Source of the DNA: Streptomyces sp. FIT100
GTDB lineage: Bacteria; Actinomycetota; Actinomycetes; Streptomycetales; Streptomycetaceae
Direction: 5' to 3'
NCBI RefSeq assembly: GCF_024584805.1
Contig: NZ_CP075715.1
Location: 6,853,526-6,917,525 of the forward strand
DNA: 64,000 nucleotides
Positions 41,724 to 51,165 of the stretch are shown piece by piece (the stretch's first letter is position 1; each line of letters starts with the position of its first letter). The translations under genes and the position numbers were made by a program. Below the pieces are notes generated by a model. That model saw only the letters and a program-made list of their open reading frames with translations. It was not told where the DNA came from and made no database searches.

Positions 41724-44700
41724 ATGAAAGAGATATCGAAGAAACATTCGCCGAATTCGTCGCAGGCTCATGCGAGAGGCAGTGACGTACAGTCACAGCG
41801 GGCAGGTAATTCGGAAGATCAGTTCAATAGGGAGACGTTGGCGGCCGTATGGGCAGCGGAATGGGAACTCCGCGACGGGGAAGCAGCGCTGCCCTGGCGG
41901 AGTGCGGGGAGCGGGTTTCCTCCGCAGGGCCCGGAGTTTCCCGAGACGTACAGCAAAATGAATGTGCCGTTGGAACGCAACACAGAGGAGATGGAGGACG
42001 CCAGAATTCTGGCCGAGGAGGAAGCGGCTTGGCGCAACAGGGTGGACAGGGAGGATTCTGCGGTTTCGGGGGCTGGAGTCGGGACGAAGGTGACGCTGAA
42101 TTTTGGTGTAGGGCCTGATGGAAAGCCAAGTTTGCTGGAAGTGGTGAACCTCGGAGGTGGGATATGTTGCACGGGGGTGGATGTACTGGACGTCCTGCGT
42201 GTGGCAGGGATCGATCCGGAGGGAGGGGGGTGGGGAATCCAGGAGTACGCCCGGAGTGAGAAGCAACGGACGGCGGCCCGGACGGACCAGCGGGCGAAGC
42301 AGAGTGCGGACCGCGGAAATTTTCCGAGTTATGTTGCGGGACTCTTGAAGCTGCTTACGACACAGCCTTTGGGTGAGAAGGGGTGGGGCGCATCATTCGA
42401 CTCAGGTTCGGCCTTGGTCAGTTCGGTGGAGAAGCTTGTGCCTATTCCGCACGGGTGGACGCCGGGGAAGCAGTGGGAGCATAGTCGGGATAAGCAAACT
42501 AGACGTAATCTGCAGGTGCTGGAGAAGGTCGATCCGTCGTCACCGCACGGGGTGAGCGACAGTGGGTTGAGGATCATTATCGCCAATGCAGGCAGGAACG
42601 CATCGCGGGCTGACGTATTCCCTGGCGCTGCCGCGGAAGCCAAGAATGGTTCGGGCACTTGGGTCGTACTGTCGACGCCGGAGGGGGTGATTGAGGAACG
42701 AGAAAAGAAGCTTCAGCGCCCGGACGTCATGCTCGGCTATCAGTTGGCCATCGCTACGCACGTGCTCAGCGGCAGCTGGGCACCCGATAGGCACGAGCTG
42801 AAGATTGTGAACTCCTTGAAGGATATATTCTCTTTCGAGACGGATCAGGCTTCCCTCACCGAGTGGGCGGCTCTCGGCAACGATACGGCTGTGCGGGACT
42901 ATCTCAAGATGGCAGGTCTTGATGCCGAGCGTCCCCTTCCTCATGTGCAGCGCGCGGTGATGAAGGCCGATCAGGTTGCAGAGAGCGTTCAGGGCGCAAT
43001 CGCGGCGGGCGAGGATGAGGAGACGTGGAGGCCGGTCCTCGATTCTCTGTGGACACTGGGGGATGCCCGTGCAACGGCTGCCTCGATCACATTAGGCAAA
43101 CTGGCGAAGGAAAGGGATCTTCCTGCTCTCAAGTCCCCTTCGGGAGGCGGAGCTAAGAATAGCCTGTGGACGCAGTACGAATTGAATGTTGATCCGCGCG
43201 AGATTACGAGCGCGATGGCGAACAACCCTCGTCAGACTGCGAGAGAATCTGTCGTTCATAATCTTCTCTCTTCGAAGAAGCCTTCTCCGATTTCACAGAA
43301 GAAATATCTCTGGGAAGGAATGGAGGCGGGATCAGCGCTTCTCGGTGCACTGAATAATTCGGGTGAAGTTGCCGATTCCATCCTTAAGGGCAGAGGTACT
43401 GGTGTAGCTGAGCGCGTCGCCGCTCGTCTAGCGGTGGAGGCTCTCACTGGAACCGTTAAGTTGGTTGTGAAGGGACTGACGGTAACTTACCGTATCGGCG
43501 GATATATAGGGAGTCGGATTGAGGCAGGGGAGAGGAATTTGGAGACCGCGCGGAAGAATATTCAGCACGGTCTCGCGCACCCCTTGGTGATAGTGGAGGG
43601 AGTCAGCGGTGCCGTTGCTGAGTCCATAAGGGAGGTCGTCGCTCCCGTGGCCAAAGAGGTCGCCAGCCAGTTCATACCAGGGTCGGAAAAGATTGTCGAA
43701 ATCGTTGTGGACGTATCCCACAAAGCAGCAAGCGCCGCAGTTGCCGCACTTGATACTTCCGCTCTGCGGGCGGCGGCTGAAGCGAGCAATCTAAAGAAGG
43801 GGCTGGAAGTCCTGGACCAGTTGGAAGAGGTAGGGAGCCAGGTGAGCCGGTTCCGCAGCTACCATCGTGGAGCCAGGGGAACCTCCGAACCCGCTGCTCT
43901 CTATCGTGGTGGCAGCTTCGAGACCTGGGAAACAGGGAAGAAAAGACTTCCTCTCAGTAGATGGGAGGGTATCGAGGATTTTTCGGACGAGACCGAGAAA
44001 TCCGAAGGTGCCGAAGAGGAGCGCGTGGCCACTCCCGCCAGAGACGAATTGGATGCTGTGCACAAGGAGAACTGGAGTCAATGCGTGGGCGACTGGATGT
44101 CGCTCAATAAGGAGAAACAGAATGCCGCCACTATTGTGATTGAATCGGTGAGGGCGATGGGCGGCACCGTATCGATGGAGGCGACGGGAGGGGAGGGGAC
44201 TTTATTGCTCTATGATCCGGCGTTCAGCGAGCAGCGTGGGCGTGTGGCCCTGGCGGTCGGAGACATGTCCACGGCAGAATACGTCGCGATCCTGGTCCCG
44301 GGCATGGGCAGTTCGCTGAGAACCCTTCCCGAACTCGCCCGCCACGCACGTGATCTCCGCGATGAGTGTCTGCGGACCCGTCCCGGTGCCAGAGTCGCCA
44401 TCGTGGCCTGGATGGGCTACAAGGCTCCCAGAAATTTCTGGCAGGGTGGCTGGAGGGTATTCACGGAGAAATCGGCCAAGGCAGGTGCTGAACTCCTCAG
44501 GGACGACGTGGATAAGTGGCGTCTGCAATGGCGGCAAAGCGCTGCCCGACGCAGCCAGAATCTGCCCGCCGAGCCGCGATTGACTATCTGTGGCATGAGC
44601 TATGGAAGTGTCGTAACAGGTCACGCTGCTGCGGGCGGAGCCGAGTCCGATAACCTTGTCCTTCTCGGTAGCCCCGGTACCGGTGCCGAGCATTCCAGGA

Positions 44701-46859
44701 ACTTCAACACCAACAACATCTTCACTGCTGCTACCAGCTTGGATTTCGTCGGCCATTCCGGATGGTTCGGTAGAGATACGACGGACGTAGACTACGGTGA
44801 TGCCACCGTCATGAAATCCGACTACAAGTGGAAATGGGGAAAGCATTTCAAAAACCTCGAAAAAGCACACACGACCTACTATGACCCTGGAACGGAATCC
44901 CTGGCCAACATTTCCCGCGTGGTAGTCGGAAAACCCGAGGAAGTGACAAAAGGTATCCCTAGGGCAACGGCCGAGATTCCTCTCGCCGATCCTCCCGAAA
45001 AATCCCTCGTGAAGACCAGGAGAAAGCGAGGTATAGCAGACCCCGTATTGACGGAGCTCTTTACTGGCAGAAAGATCACTATTAGTAGGGTCCCTCCCGA
45101 GTACACATCAGGAAAGTGGCGCCGTGATGACCGGCCTCCAGGGGAACTCGAAAACCTACAAGGTGCAGAAGATCTCCTTGACGTAATAGCCTCCGGACTG
45201 GGTGCCCCTGTGCCGAACCCGGTCAATAAGGAGGACAGGGGATTGACGGCGGATGAAGCAATCGCTCACCTAATGACCGAATCAGGCTACCCGGATTTCG
45301 ATGACATAGGGGATTTCATCAAGAAAAAGGGGAGCGCGATTCGAGACCTGTTCAAGAACACTACGGACTTGAAGAGCCTCACGGCTGGTATGGCGAAAGC
45401 TCTAGAGGTAAAACCAACCACAGCAGCGTACTTGATAGCATATTACTTGGCTCATGCCCCCACCAGTCATTCGCAAATGCTGGAGAAGCATGGCGTGACA
45501 GCGGAATGGCTTCGGCATCGAGAAAATTTTGATAAATCATACAGCGACCTAGAGAAAGAAGGGCTACTTGAAGGGGTTAAGTTAAATAAATTCCAGGAAC
45601 TACTCAAAGACGTTCCTGGAGTCCCGATGGCGGTACACCACGCAAGCATAGGCCTCGGATGGTTCAATAGACGGCTCCAAATGCAACAAACCGAGCTGAG
45701 CCTGAAGCTCCTGGGCTTGACGGGCTCGTCCGACAAGGAACGAACTGCTCGCATCATGCAGAAGTATGCGTTTGTTTCCACTGCGGTGAAAATGAATTAT
45801 GCACTCAATTCGGCCTCCGAGGAATTCAAAACCATTTCGAAGATTGAGAGTGGAATCGAAAGAGAGGACACAAAAGATCGGGATGACTGGCAACAGGGCC
45901 ACCTGGATAGAGTGAAGGATGACGGAACAAACCCCAGCAGATGGCTTGCCTATGGCGCCCTATCCGCTATCTATTGGGCGCACAATACTCTTGATAAGAG
46001 GTTCTCAGGTGCGGCATGGAGGCGCGATTTCTCACTTTCTCAAGAAGAAGGGGCTACGGTTGAGAACCTTGTCAGGGAAAGCTTCGCACATGAGGAAGCG
46101 GGCCAGTACATCACCCAAATGAAGAAGGCATTCCATCTTGAAAACCGGGACATTGCGAACGTCGTTCTCCCATTCGATGTCGCTCGACTTTACCAGGAGG
46201 AGGACAACGGCGAGTCGCTGCACACAAAGTGTAGATTGCTTTTTGATCGCATCAGGGCTGGAGTGCGAGCGAAACGGCAGCATGGTGCATCCGCTGTAAA
46301 GCCGGGCCGACTCAATATCTTTGCCGCAGGCCTCAAGGGGGAAGCCTTGGCGGACTACTACACTGAACTAGTATGGGCCAACGTGAATCAGGGCAGCGAA
46401 AAGACTGCTGATGGTCACCGGAGTTCAGAAACAGTCGATACTTCCACGGAATCTGGCCCCTCGGAGAAAGTGCCACCCGTGTCGGGTGTCGGCGAGAAGG
46501 CCGCACCAGCCGGACACCGGACGGTGGAAGTCGACATCACCAGGCTACGAAAGGGCCAATCGCACAAGGAGTACATCTCTTCCGAACTCTCCCTCCATGT
46601 TGATCGGTTTACGGTAAAGGATAAAAGCGGGAAGATATACGCAGACATTTGGTTGAAAAAGGATAGGAAGAGTTTTTCGATACACATGCATGATTATGCT
46701 GGCAAAGTCGGGATCAGGCTGTCCACGCTCACGAGAGCAGGGGAGGGGAAAAGTCAATACATACACCGGCATGGATACCATAGATTTCCGGAGTCGGGTA
46801 CTGACCTCACTGCCGCCGATCTCGAGAACGTCGTTCTCCAAATAGCATATAACACATGA
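41724..46859 (+). CDS. 1711-aa DUF1023-type alpha/beta-hydrolase effector-like protein
   Basis: A very large single-gene protein with no signal peptide. Residues 1-~550 are charged and unrecognised, with a GGGICCTGVDVLDVL Cys pair near 147. Residues ~570-730 are Ala/Val-rich amphipathic helices. Residues ~850-1085 match the DUF1023 alpha/beta-hydrolase: VAILVPGMGSSLRTLPELA, VAIVAWMGYKAPRNF, nucleophile elbow CGMSYGSVVTGHAAAGG with Ser959, VLLGSPGTGAEHS, candidate Asp1007 in SLDFVG and His1049 in AHTTYYDPGTESLANI. Residues ~1090-1550 are charged and helical. A Ser/Thr-rich linker (~1555-1600) leads to a distinct basic C-terminal domain of about 110 residues. Base composition is far less GC-rich than flanking genes, and TTA codons occur at 43092, 44202 and 45582. 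This suggests horizontal origin and bldA dependence. No immunity gene is evident. Confidence 0.85.
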   Translation: MKEISKKHSPNSSQAHARGSDVQSQRAGNSEDQFNRETLAAVWAAEWELRDGEAALPWRSAGSGFPPQGPEFPETYSKMNVPLERNTEEMEDARILAEEEAAWRNRVDREDSAVSGAGVGTKVTLNFGVGPDGKPSLLEVVNLGGGICCTGVDVLDVLRVAGIDPEGGGWGIQEYARSEKQRTAARTDQRAKQSADRGNFPSYVAGLLKLLTTQPLGEKGWGASFDSGSALVSSVEKLVPIPHGWTPGKQWEHSRDKQTRRNLQVLEKVDPSSPHGVSDSGLRIIIANAGRNASRADVFPGAAAEAKNGSGTWVVLSTPEGVIEEREKKLQRPDVMLGYQLAIATHVLSGSWAPDRHELKIVNSLKDIFSFETDQASLTEWAALGNDTAVRDYLKMAGLDAERPLPHVQRAVMKADQVAESVQGAIAAGEDEETWRPVLDSLWTLGDARATAASITLGKLAKERDLPALKSPSGGGAKNSLWTQYELNVDPREITSAMANNPRQTARESVVHNLLSSKKPSPISQKKYLWEGMEAGSALLGALNNSGEVADSILKGRGTGVAERVAARLAVEALTGTVKLVVKGLTVTYRIGGYIGSRIEAGERNLETARKNIQHGLAHPLVIVEGVSGAVAESIREVVAPVAKEVASQFIPGSEKIVEIVVDVSHKAASAAVAALDTSALRAAAEASNLKKGLEVLDQLEEVGSQVSRFRSYHRGARGTSEPAALYRGGSFETWETGKKRLPLSRWEGIEDFSDETEKSEGAEEERVATPARDELDAVHKENWSQCVGDWMSLNKEKQNAATIVIESVRAMGGTVSMEATGGEGTLLLYDPAFSEQRGRVALAVGDMSTAEYVAILVPGMGSSLRTLPELARHARDLRDECLRTRPGARVAIVAWMGYKAPRNFWQGGWRVFTEKSAKAGAELLRDDVDKWRLQWRQSAARRSQNLPAEPRLTICGMSYGSVVTGHAAAGGAESDNLVLLGSPGTGAEHSRNFNTNNIFTAATSLDFVGHSGWFGRDTTDVDYGDATVMKSDYKWKWGKHFKNLEKAHTTYYDPGTESLANISRVVVGKPEEVTKGIPRATAEIPLADPPEKSLVKTRRKRGIADPVLTELFTGRKITISRVPPEYTSGKWRRDDRPPGELENLQGAEDLLDVIASGLGAPVPNPVNKEDRGLTADEAIAHLMTESGYPDFDDIGDFIKKKGSAIRDLFKNTTDLKSLTAGMAKALEVKPTTAAYLIAYYLAHAPTSHSQMLEKHGVTAEWLRHRENFDKSYSDLEKEGLLEGVKLNKFQELLKDVPGVPMAVHHASIGLGWFNRRLQMQQTELSLKLLGLTGSSDKERTARIMQKYAFVSTAVKMNYALNSASEEFKTISKIESGIEREDTKDRDDWQQGHLDRVKDDGTNPSRWLAYGALSAIYWAHNTLDKRFSGAAWRRDFSLSQEEGATVENLVRESFAHEEAGQYITQMKKAFHLENRDIANVVLPFDVARLYQEEDNGESLHTKCRLLFDRIRAGVRAKRQHGASAVKPGRLNIFAAGLKGEALADYYTELVWANVNQGSEKTADGHRSSETVDTSTESGPSEKVPPVSGVGEKAAPAGHRTVEVDITRLRKGQSHKEYISSELSLHVDRFTVKDKSGKIYADIWLKKDRKSFSIHMHDYAGKVGIRLSTLTRAGEGKSQYIHRHGYHRFPESGTDLTAADLENVVLQIAYNT

Positions 46860-47126
46860 ACAAAAGCGGAGTCTGGCGAGTGCCTTTGAAGCCTTACCTG
46901 CCTTTAGCGGCGCCTCGTCTCGCGTTCCGTGGTCTATGTCGGGGTGCGACTGCGTATACCTGGGGAGAGCGGAAACGCAAGTGTTCACTAAAACGGCCGT
47001 CATTATGTGCATTCTTCATGCTTGCGCAGGTGACAGCGCTGTGACGACTCTCCCGACGTCCGGCCCGACTTTTCTGTACCCTCGGGGCCTCTGATCAGAG
47101 AAGCAGCAGGTCAGAGGCTCTTCATC

Positions 47127-47575
47127 GTGAATCGACCGACCTCGCTTCACCCCGGTTTGTACCGGCCCAGACCGGACCGTCTGCATGTCCGCGTTGAGGG
47201 TGGCGGTCGTGGAGTGGTTTCGCAGGCCGGTGCGGTGCTGCTGGTGGAGAGGGTCTGCAGGACCGGTCTGGACGCGGTGATATGGGGCGGCGCTTGAGTC
47301 GTGGCGAAGGGCCCGCGTGGTGCACGATCCGGGAAAGATCCGCTGGATGTGGCTCTCGCGGTGGCGTTGGGCGGGGACTGCGTGGCCGATGTGGCCCTGC
47401 TGCGAGCCGAGCAGCCCGTGTTCGGGCCGGTGGCCTTCGACCCGACGGTCTCCCGCCCGGTCGGAAGGCGGGCATCGGGTGGTAAGCGGGTCTTGGCCGT
47501 GCTGCGCACCGCTTGCGCCGAGGCACGCGCACGCATGTGACTGTTGGCCGGTGATGCGGCGCCGGAGGCGGGCGG
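47127..47575 (+). pseudogene. IS1380-family transposase N-terminal remnant
   Basis: Starting at GTG 47127, the frame reads LYRPRPDRLHVRVEGGGRGV, SQAGAVLLVERVCRTGLDAVI, then stops. The next frame gives GKDPLDVALAVALGGDCVAD, VALLRAEQPVFGPVAFDPTV, as in the N-terminus of Streptomyces IS1380 transposases. Similarity fades after LAGDAAPEAGG (~47575), so the catalytic DDE part is missing. Confidence 0.85.
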
Positions 47576-47760
47576 GCATTGTGTCCAAGAGTGGATGCTC
47601 TCGGATGGGGTTGAGTTGTACGTGCCGTTCTTCTCCCCTCGAGAGCTCGGTGCGACTGGGACTGCGCCGGAGGGGCGCCACCACCTGGGCGCGAAGCCGG
47701 GCTTGAAGCGTAAGCAGCCGTGAAGTAGCCAAGGAGGCGATCAGCTGCACGTTTTCGCAG

Positions 47761-48340
47761 GTGGTAGGGCTGCGGCAATTCTTCCTCAAGGAGAAACCGC
47801 TGGTGTCCATGAACGCCCCCGCCTCCGCCGAGCCCACGTCCGTACCGAACGCCCGCACCGCGACCCCGGCCTTCGGGTCGGGGTCGGGGTCCGGGGCCGG
47901 TCCCGCGTACGTCGCCGGTGTACCCGTCTGCGGTACGGTCCAGCACCCCGACGGCAGCCGTGTGCCGCGCGCCGCGCTCACTCTCATCGACGTCCACGGC
48001 CGGCAGGTCGGGCGGGGCGCCAGTGGCGAGGACGGCCGGTACGCGCTGAGCGTGCCCGGTTCCGGTTCGTACGTCCTCATCGCCGCCGCGGGCGGTCATC
48101 AGCCGCAGGCGGTCTCGGTGACCGTCGGCGAGCGGCCCGTCGATCTCGACGTCGTGCTCGGCGGTGCCGGACGGCTCGCCGGGAGCGTCACCACCGCCGA
48201 CGACCTTTTTTCCGCTTCGTCGACCTGTCGTCGGGCGAGTACACGGTGATCGCCGCGGGCTACCGCCGGTCGCCACTGTGCTGCAGGTCGCGGGCGGCGG
48301 ACGCACGGAACGCGATCTCCAACTGGGCCACGAGGACTGA
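47761..48340 (+). pseudogene. truncated second copy of the MFS C-terminal tail
   Basis: From 47779 the sequence repeats the MFS gene 3' end (FFLKEKPLVSMNAPASAEPT...). It runs through the first regulatory-like repeat to GSVTTADD, where about 334 nt (equivalent of 37077-37410) are deleted; an expanded T-run (six T instead of two) and a lost C shift the frame. The original stop region (LQLGHED-TGA) is still recognisable at 48340. All transporter helices but the last few residues are absent. A frame could start upstream at 47761 but makes no sensible protein. Confidence 0.9.
47779..48202 (+). repeat. long direct repeat, right copy
   Basis: Right-hand partner of 36653-37076: same length, four mismatches (for example GCAC to GTAC and GGCACC to GGTACG). 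The left limit is sharp: the preceding base already differs. This marks the right junction of the accessory island. Confidence 0.95.
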
Positions 48341-48489
48341 CGTCCGGTTAATGGAGGCACCCGTTGTGCGGTTCCGTGCGCGGGCGCACGACCGATTCCG
48401 TCGATGCCCGGCGCCCGGCGGTCGCAGGGGCCTACCGTGGTGAAACGAGCTGGACATCAGCCCGGCGACGGGGAAGGAGCCTCCCACCG

Positions 48490-51102
48490 ATGCACAGTGG
48501 CGTTCCGCCGCAGCTGCCACGGCAGGATGCGGCGGCCGGCCGGATACCGCTCGCCGTGGTCGTCGTGGACGGCGACGGCCGGGTCTCGCACTGGTCGAGC
48601 GGCGCGCGGCGGCTGTTCGGCCATTCCAAGGAGGACGCGGTAGGGCAGTCCGTCGTGGAGCTGCTTCCGGTCGCCGGCGCGCTCGATGGGGGCGGACCGT
48701 ACGAGGGGGATGAGGGCTACAGCGGCCTGGGCCCAGGGCTCGACGCCTCGCTGAACGGACTGACGTCCTATCCGGCGGCCGGGTGCGCGCGGCTCTCCGA
48801 CGGCGCGGCCGACGATGGGGCGGAGCGCGGGGTGACTCACGGTAGGGACGCGTACCGGCTGGACGTGCTGTGGTGGGCGTACGCCCTGGTCGGGCCCGGG
48901 CGGGAACGGCTTCTCGTACTCGCCGCCGACGCCGCCCAGTTCGATGCCGGACCCGACGGTCCGGTAGCCGGCGGGGTGACCGAGCGGATCGCCCCCGGCT
49001 TCGCGCTGCACACCGAGTTCCCCGGCTTCGACGAGCTGGCGCGGCGGCTCACGGAGATCCTGCCGAGCATGAGCGTCCAGGAGTCCACGCGGATCGTCGC
49101 TCAGGTGCTCGACCTCGGCTATCCCGTCCTCGAGTTCAGCCACCACGACCGGGTGCCCGTCACTCCCGACTGGGGCGTGCCGATGCGCGCGCAACGCCGC
49201 GCGCGGAAGCAGGCGGCGCGGCGGGCGGCGGCTGCGAGCGGGCCCGTGGGCGCGGGCGATCCGGGGCGCGAACGCCAGGACCTCGACGACCTCGACGCTC
49301 TCGACGACCTGGAACACGCCGCCGTGCGCGAGCGGCTCGAATTCCTCAACGAGGTGAGCGGACGCATCGGCTCCTCGCTCGACCTGGCCCGTACGATCCA
49401 TGAGGTCAGCGCGGCCGTCGTCCCCCGGTTCACCGATGTCGCAGGCACCTATCTGCGCGAGCAGGTCATCGCCGGCGAGGGCTTCCCCGACGGGCCGCCC
49501 GACGCCACCACCCTGTGGCACCGGGTCGCGGTGGAGCACGTGGACGAGCCGGGCCGCTGGGACGACGTCGTGCCGGTCGGCGAGTCCATGCCGTTCCCCG
49601 AACACACCCCGTTCTTCCGATGCATGACCACCGGCGAGCCGGTGCTGGTCCCTCGGATCAGCGAGCAGGCGGGCACCGCCATCGCCTCCCAGTTCGAGAA
49701 GCGGGACATCAGGCCGCTGATCAACGGCCGGTCCATGCTGGTCGTGCCGCTCAAGGCGCGCAACGTGGTGCTCGGTTTCATGATCCTGCTGCGTCACCCC
49801 GAGCGCGCCGAGTTCAACGACATCGACCGCGTTACGGGCGCAGAACTCGCCGCCCGTGCCGGGCTCGTCCTCGACAACGCGCGGATGTACACGTACCAGG
49901 AGAGCGTCGCCGAGGCCCTCCAGGACTCCATGCTGCCGCAGATCACCCCGCGCATGGCGGGGTGCGACACGGCCACCCGCTATCTGCCCGGCACGCTCCT
50001 CGGCCGCGTCGGCGGGGACTGGTTCGACTCCGTCAAACTGCCCGGCTCGCGCACCGCCCTCGTCGTCGGCGACGTCATGGGCCACGGCCTCGGCTCGGCG
50101 TCCATGATGGGCCAGCTCCGTACGGCCGTGCAGACCATGGCCGCGCTCGACCTGCCGCCGGACCAGCTCCTGCGCAACCTCGACGACCTCGCGCAGCGGC
50201 TCGGCGAGCACTATCTGGCGACCTGTCTCTACGCCGTCTACGACCCGGTCGCGGGGGAGTTGCTGCTGGCGAACGCGGGACACGTCCCGCCGGTCGTGGT
50301 GCGCGCCGCGGACGGCCGCAGCGAACTGCTCGACCTGCCCACCGGAGCGCCGATCGGCGTCGGCGGGGTCCCCTTCGAGACCGTGCGGGTCACCGTCGAC
50401 CCCGGCGACCGGCTCGTCATGTGCACGGACGGTCTGGTCGAGGTCCGCGGCGAGGACATCGGGGTCGGGCTCGCCACCCTCTGCGAGTCGGCCGCACACC
50501 CCGCCGCCTCCATGGACGACGCCTGCGACACGATCATCCGCGCGCTCAACACACGGGGTGGCCGCAAGGACGATGTCGCGCTGCTGATGGCCCGGCTGAA
50601 CGGCATCGCAGCCGACGACGTGGCCCGCTGGCACCTGACGCCCGCGGCGTCCGAGGCGGGCCGTGCCCGCAGGCTCGTACGGCAGCAGCTGGCCGCCTGG
50701 CGGCTCGACGAGCACGTGGACACCCTGGAGCTGCTGGTCAGCGAGCTCGTCACCAACGCCGTACGGCACACGGCGGGCGACCGGATCGAGCTGCGGCTGG
50801 TGCGGACCGACTCGCTGCTGTGCGAGGTGACGGACGACGGGCACACCCTGCCTACGCTGCTCAGCGCGGGGCCCGGCGACGAGTCGGGGCGCGGGCTTCG
50901 GGTGGTGAGCAGCCTGGCGCGGGAGTGGGGCACGAGCCGTTCGGGCGGCGGGAAGTCGGTCTGGTGCGAGCTTTCGCTGCCGCGGCGTGCGGGAGCAGAG
51001 GCCGGGCGCGAGGGAGACCGGCGCGGGGGGACCGGCGCGCCTTCTCCAACTCCCGGTGAAGGAACGCCGCCGAGTCTTGCCGACGCAACCAGCGGGATGT
51101 AG
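48490..51102 (+). CDS. PAS-GAF-SpoIIE (PP2C) phosphatase fused to HATPase
   Basis: An 870-aa signalling protein. Order: PAS-like N-terminus (IPLAVVVVDGDGRVSHWSSGA, VGQSVVELLP), a second unassigned region, an Asp/Leu-rich linker near residue 260, a GAF domain (~280-465: FLNEVSGRIGSSLDLARTIHEV), the SpoIIE/PP2C domain (~485-700) with metal sites in GGDWFD, VVGDVMGHGLG, MCTDGLVE and KDDVALL, and a C-terminal GHKL ATPase (~735-840) with LELLVSELVTNAVRHTAGD and ESGRGLRVVSSLA. The fusion joins an anti-anti-sigma phosphatase and an anti-sigma kinase, as in Streptomyces partner-switching regulators. ATG at 48490 with GGAAGGAG 10 nt upstream. The gene follows the truncated MFS copy. Confidence 0.93.
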   Translation: MHSGVPPQLPRQDAAAGRIPLAVVVVDGDGRVSHWSSGARRLFGHSKEDAVGQSVVELLPVAGALDGGGPYEGDEGYSGLGPGLDASLNGLTSYPAAGCARLSDGAADDGAERGVTHGRDAYRLDVLWWAYALVGPGRERLLVLAADAAQFDAGPDGPVAGGVTERIAPGFALHTEFPGFDELARRLTEILPSMSVQESTRIVAQVLDLGYPVLEFSHHDRVPVTPDWGVPMRAQRRARKQAARRAAAASGPVGAGDPGRERQDLDDLDALDDLEHAAVRERLEFLNEVSGRIGSSLDLARTIHEVSAAVVPRFTDVAGTYLREQVIAGEGFPDGPPDATTLWHRVAVEHVDEPGRWDDVVPVGESMPFPEHTPFFRCMTTGEPVLVPRISEQAGTAIASQFEKRDIRPLINGRSMLVVPLKARNVVLGFMILLRHPERAEFNDIDRVTGAELAARAGLVLDNARMYTYQESVAEALQDSMLPQITPRMAGCDTATRYLPGTLLGRVGGDWFDSVKLPGSRTALVVGDVMGHGLGSASMMGQLRTAVQTMAALDLPPDQLLRNLDDLAQRLGEHYLATCLYAVYDPVAGELLLANAGHVPPVVVRAADGRSELLDLPTGAPIGVGGVPFETVRVTVDPGDRLVMCTDGLVEVRGEDIGVGLATLCESAAHPAASMDDACDTIIRALNTRGGRKDDVALLMARLNGIAADDVARWHLTPAASEAGRARRLVRQQLAAWRLDEHVDTLELLVSELVTNAVRHTAGDRIELRLVRTDSLLCEVTDDGHTLPTLLSAGPGDESGRGLRVVSSLAREWGTSRSGGGKSVWCELSLPRRAGAEAGREGDRRGGTGAPSPTPGEGTPPSLADATSGM

Positions 51103-51165
51103 AACGATCTTGACGTGTCGTCGGATGCGGTGCCGTGCGGTCGTACTCGCCCTGGGGAGCTGGTC

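Larger units (their letters stand above)
37547..47778. other. accessory island between the duplicated MFS 3' ends
   Basis: About 10.2 kb that differs from its surroundings: lower GC, long non-coding stretches, decayed transposases from three IS families, and two unusual genes. It lies between the full MFS gene and a truncated second copy of its 3' end. This suggests integration of a DNA circle by recombination in the MFS gene or a duplication-driven capture. No integrase, tRNA or replication gene is visible. The first ~290 nt (37547-37839) contain no recognisable gene. Confidence 0.8.

Noticed and set aside
46856..47044. 62-aa frame overlapping the stop of the 1711-aa gene by ATGA, a possible immunity gene
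   Set aside because: Coupled position is suggestive, but the sequence is basic with no hydrophobic core or family match, and codon use is poor; too weak to call.
37547..47778. Integrative conjugative element or prophage
   Set aside because: No integrase, excisionase, replication, transfer or phage structural gene, and no tRNA-derived att site found.
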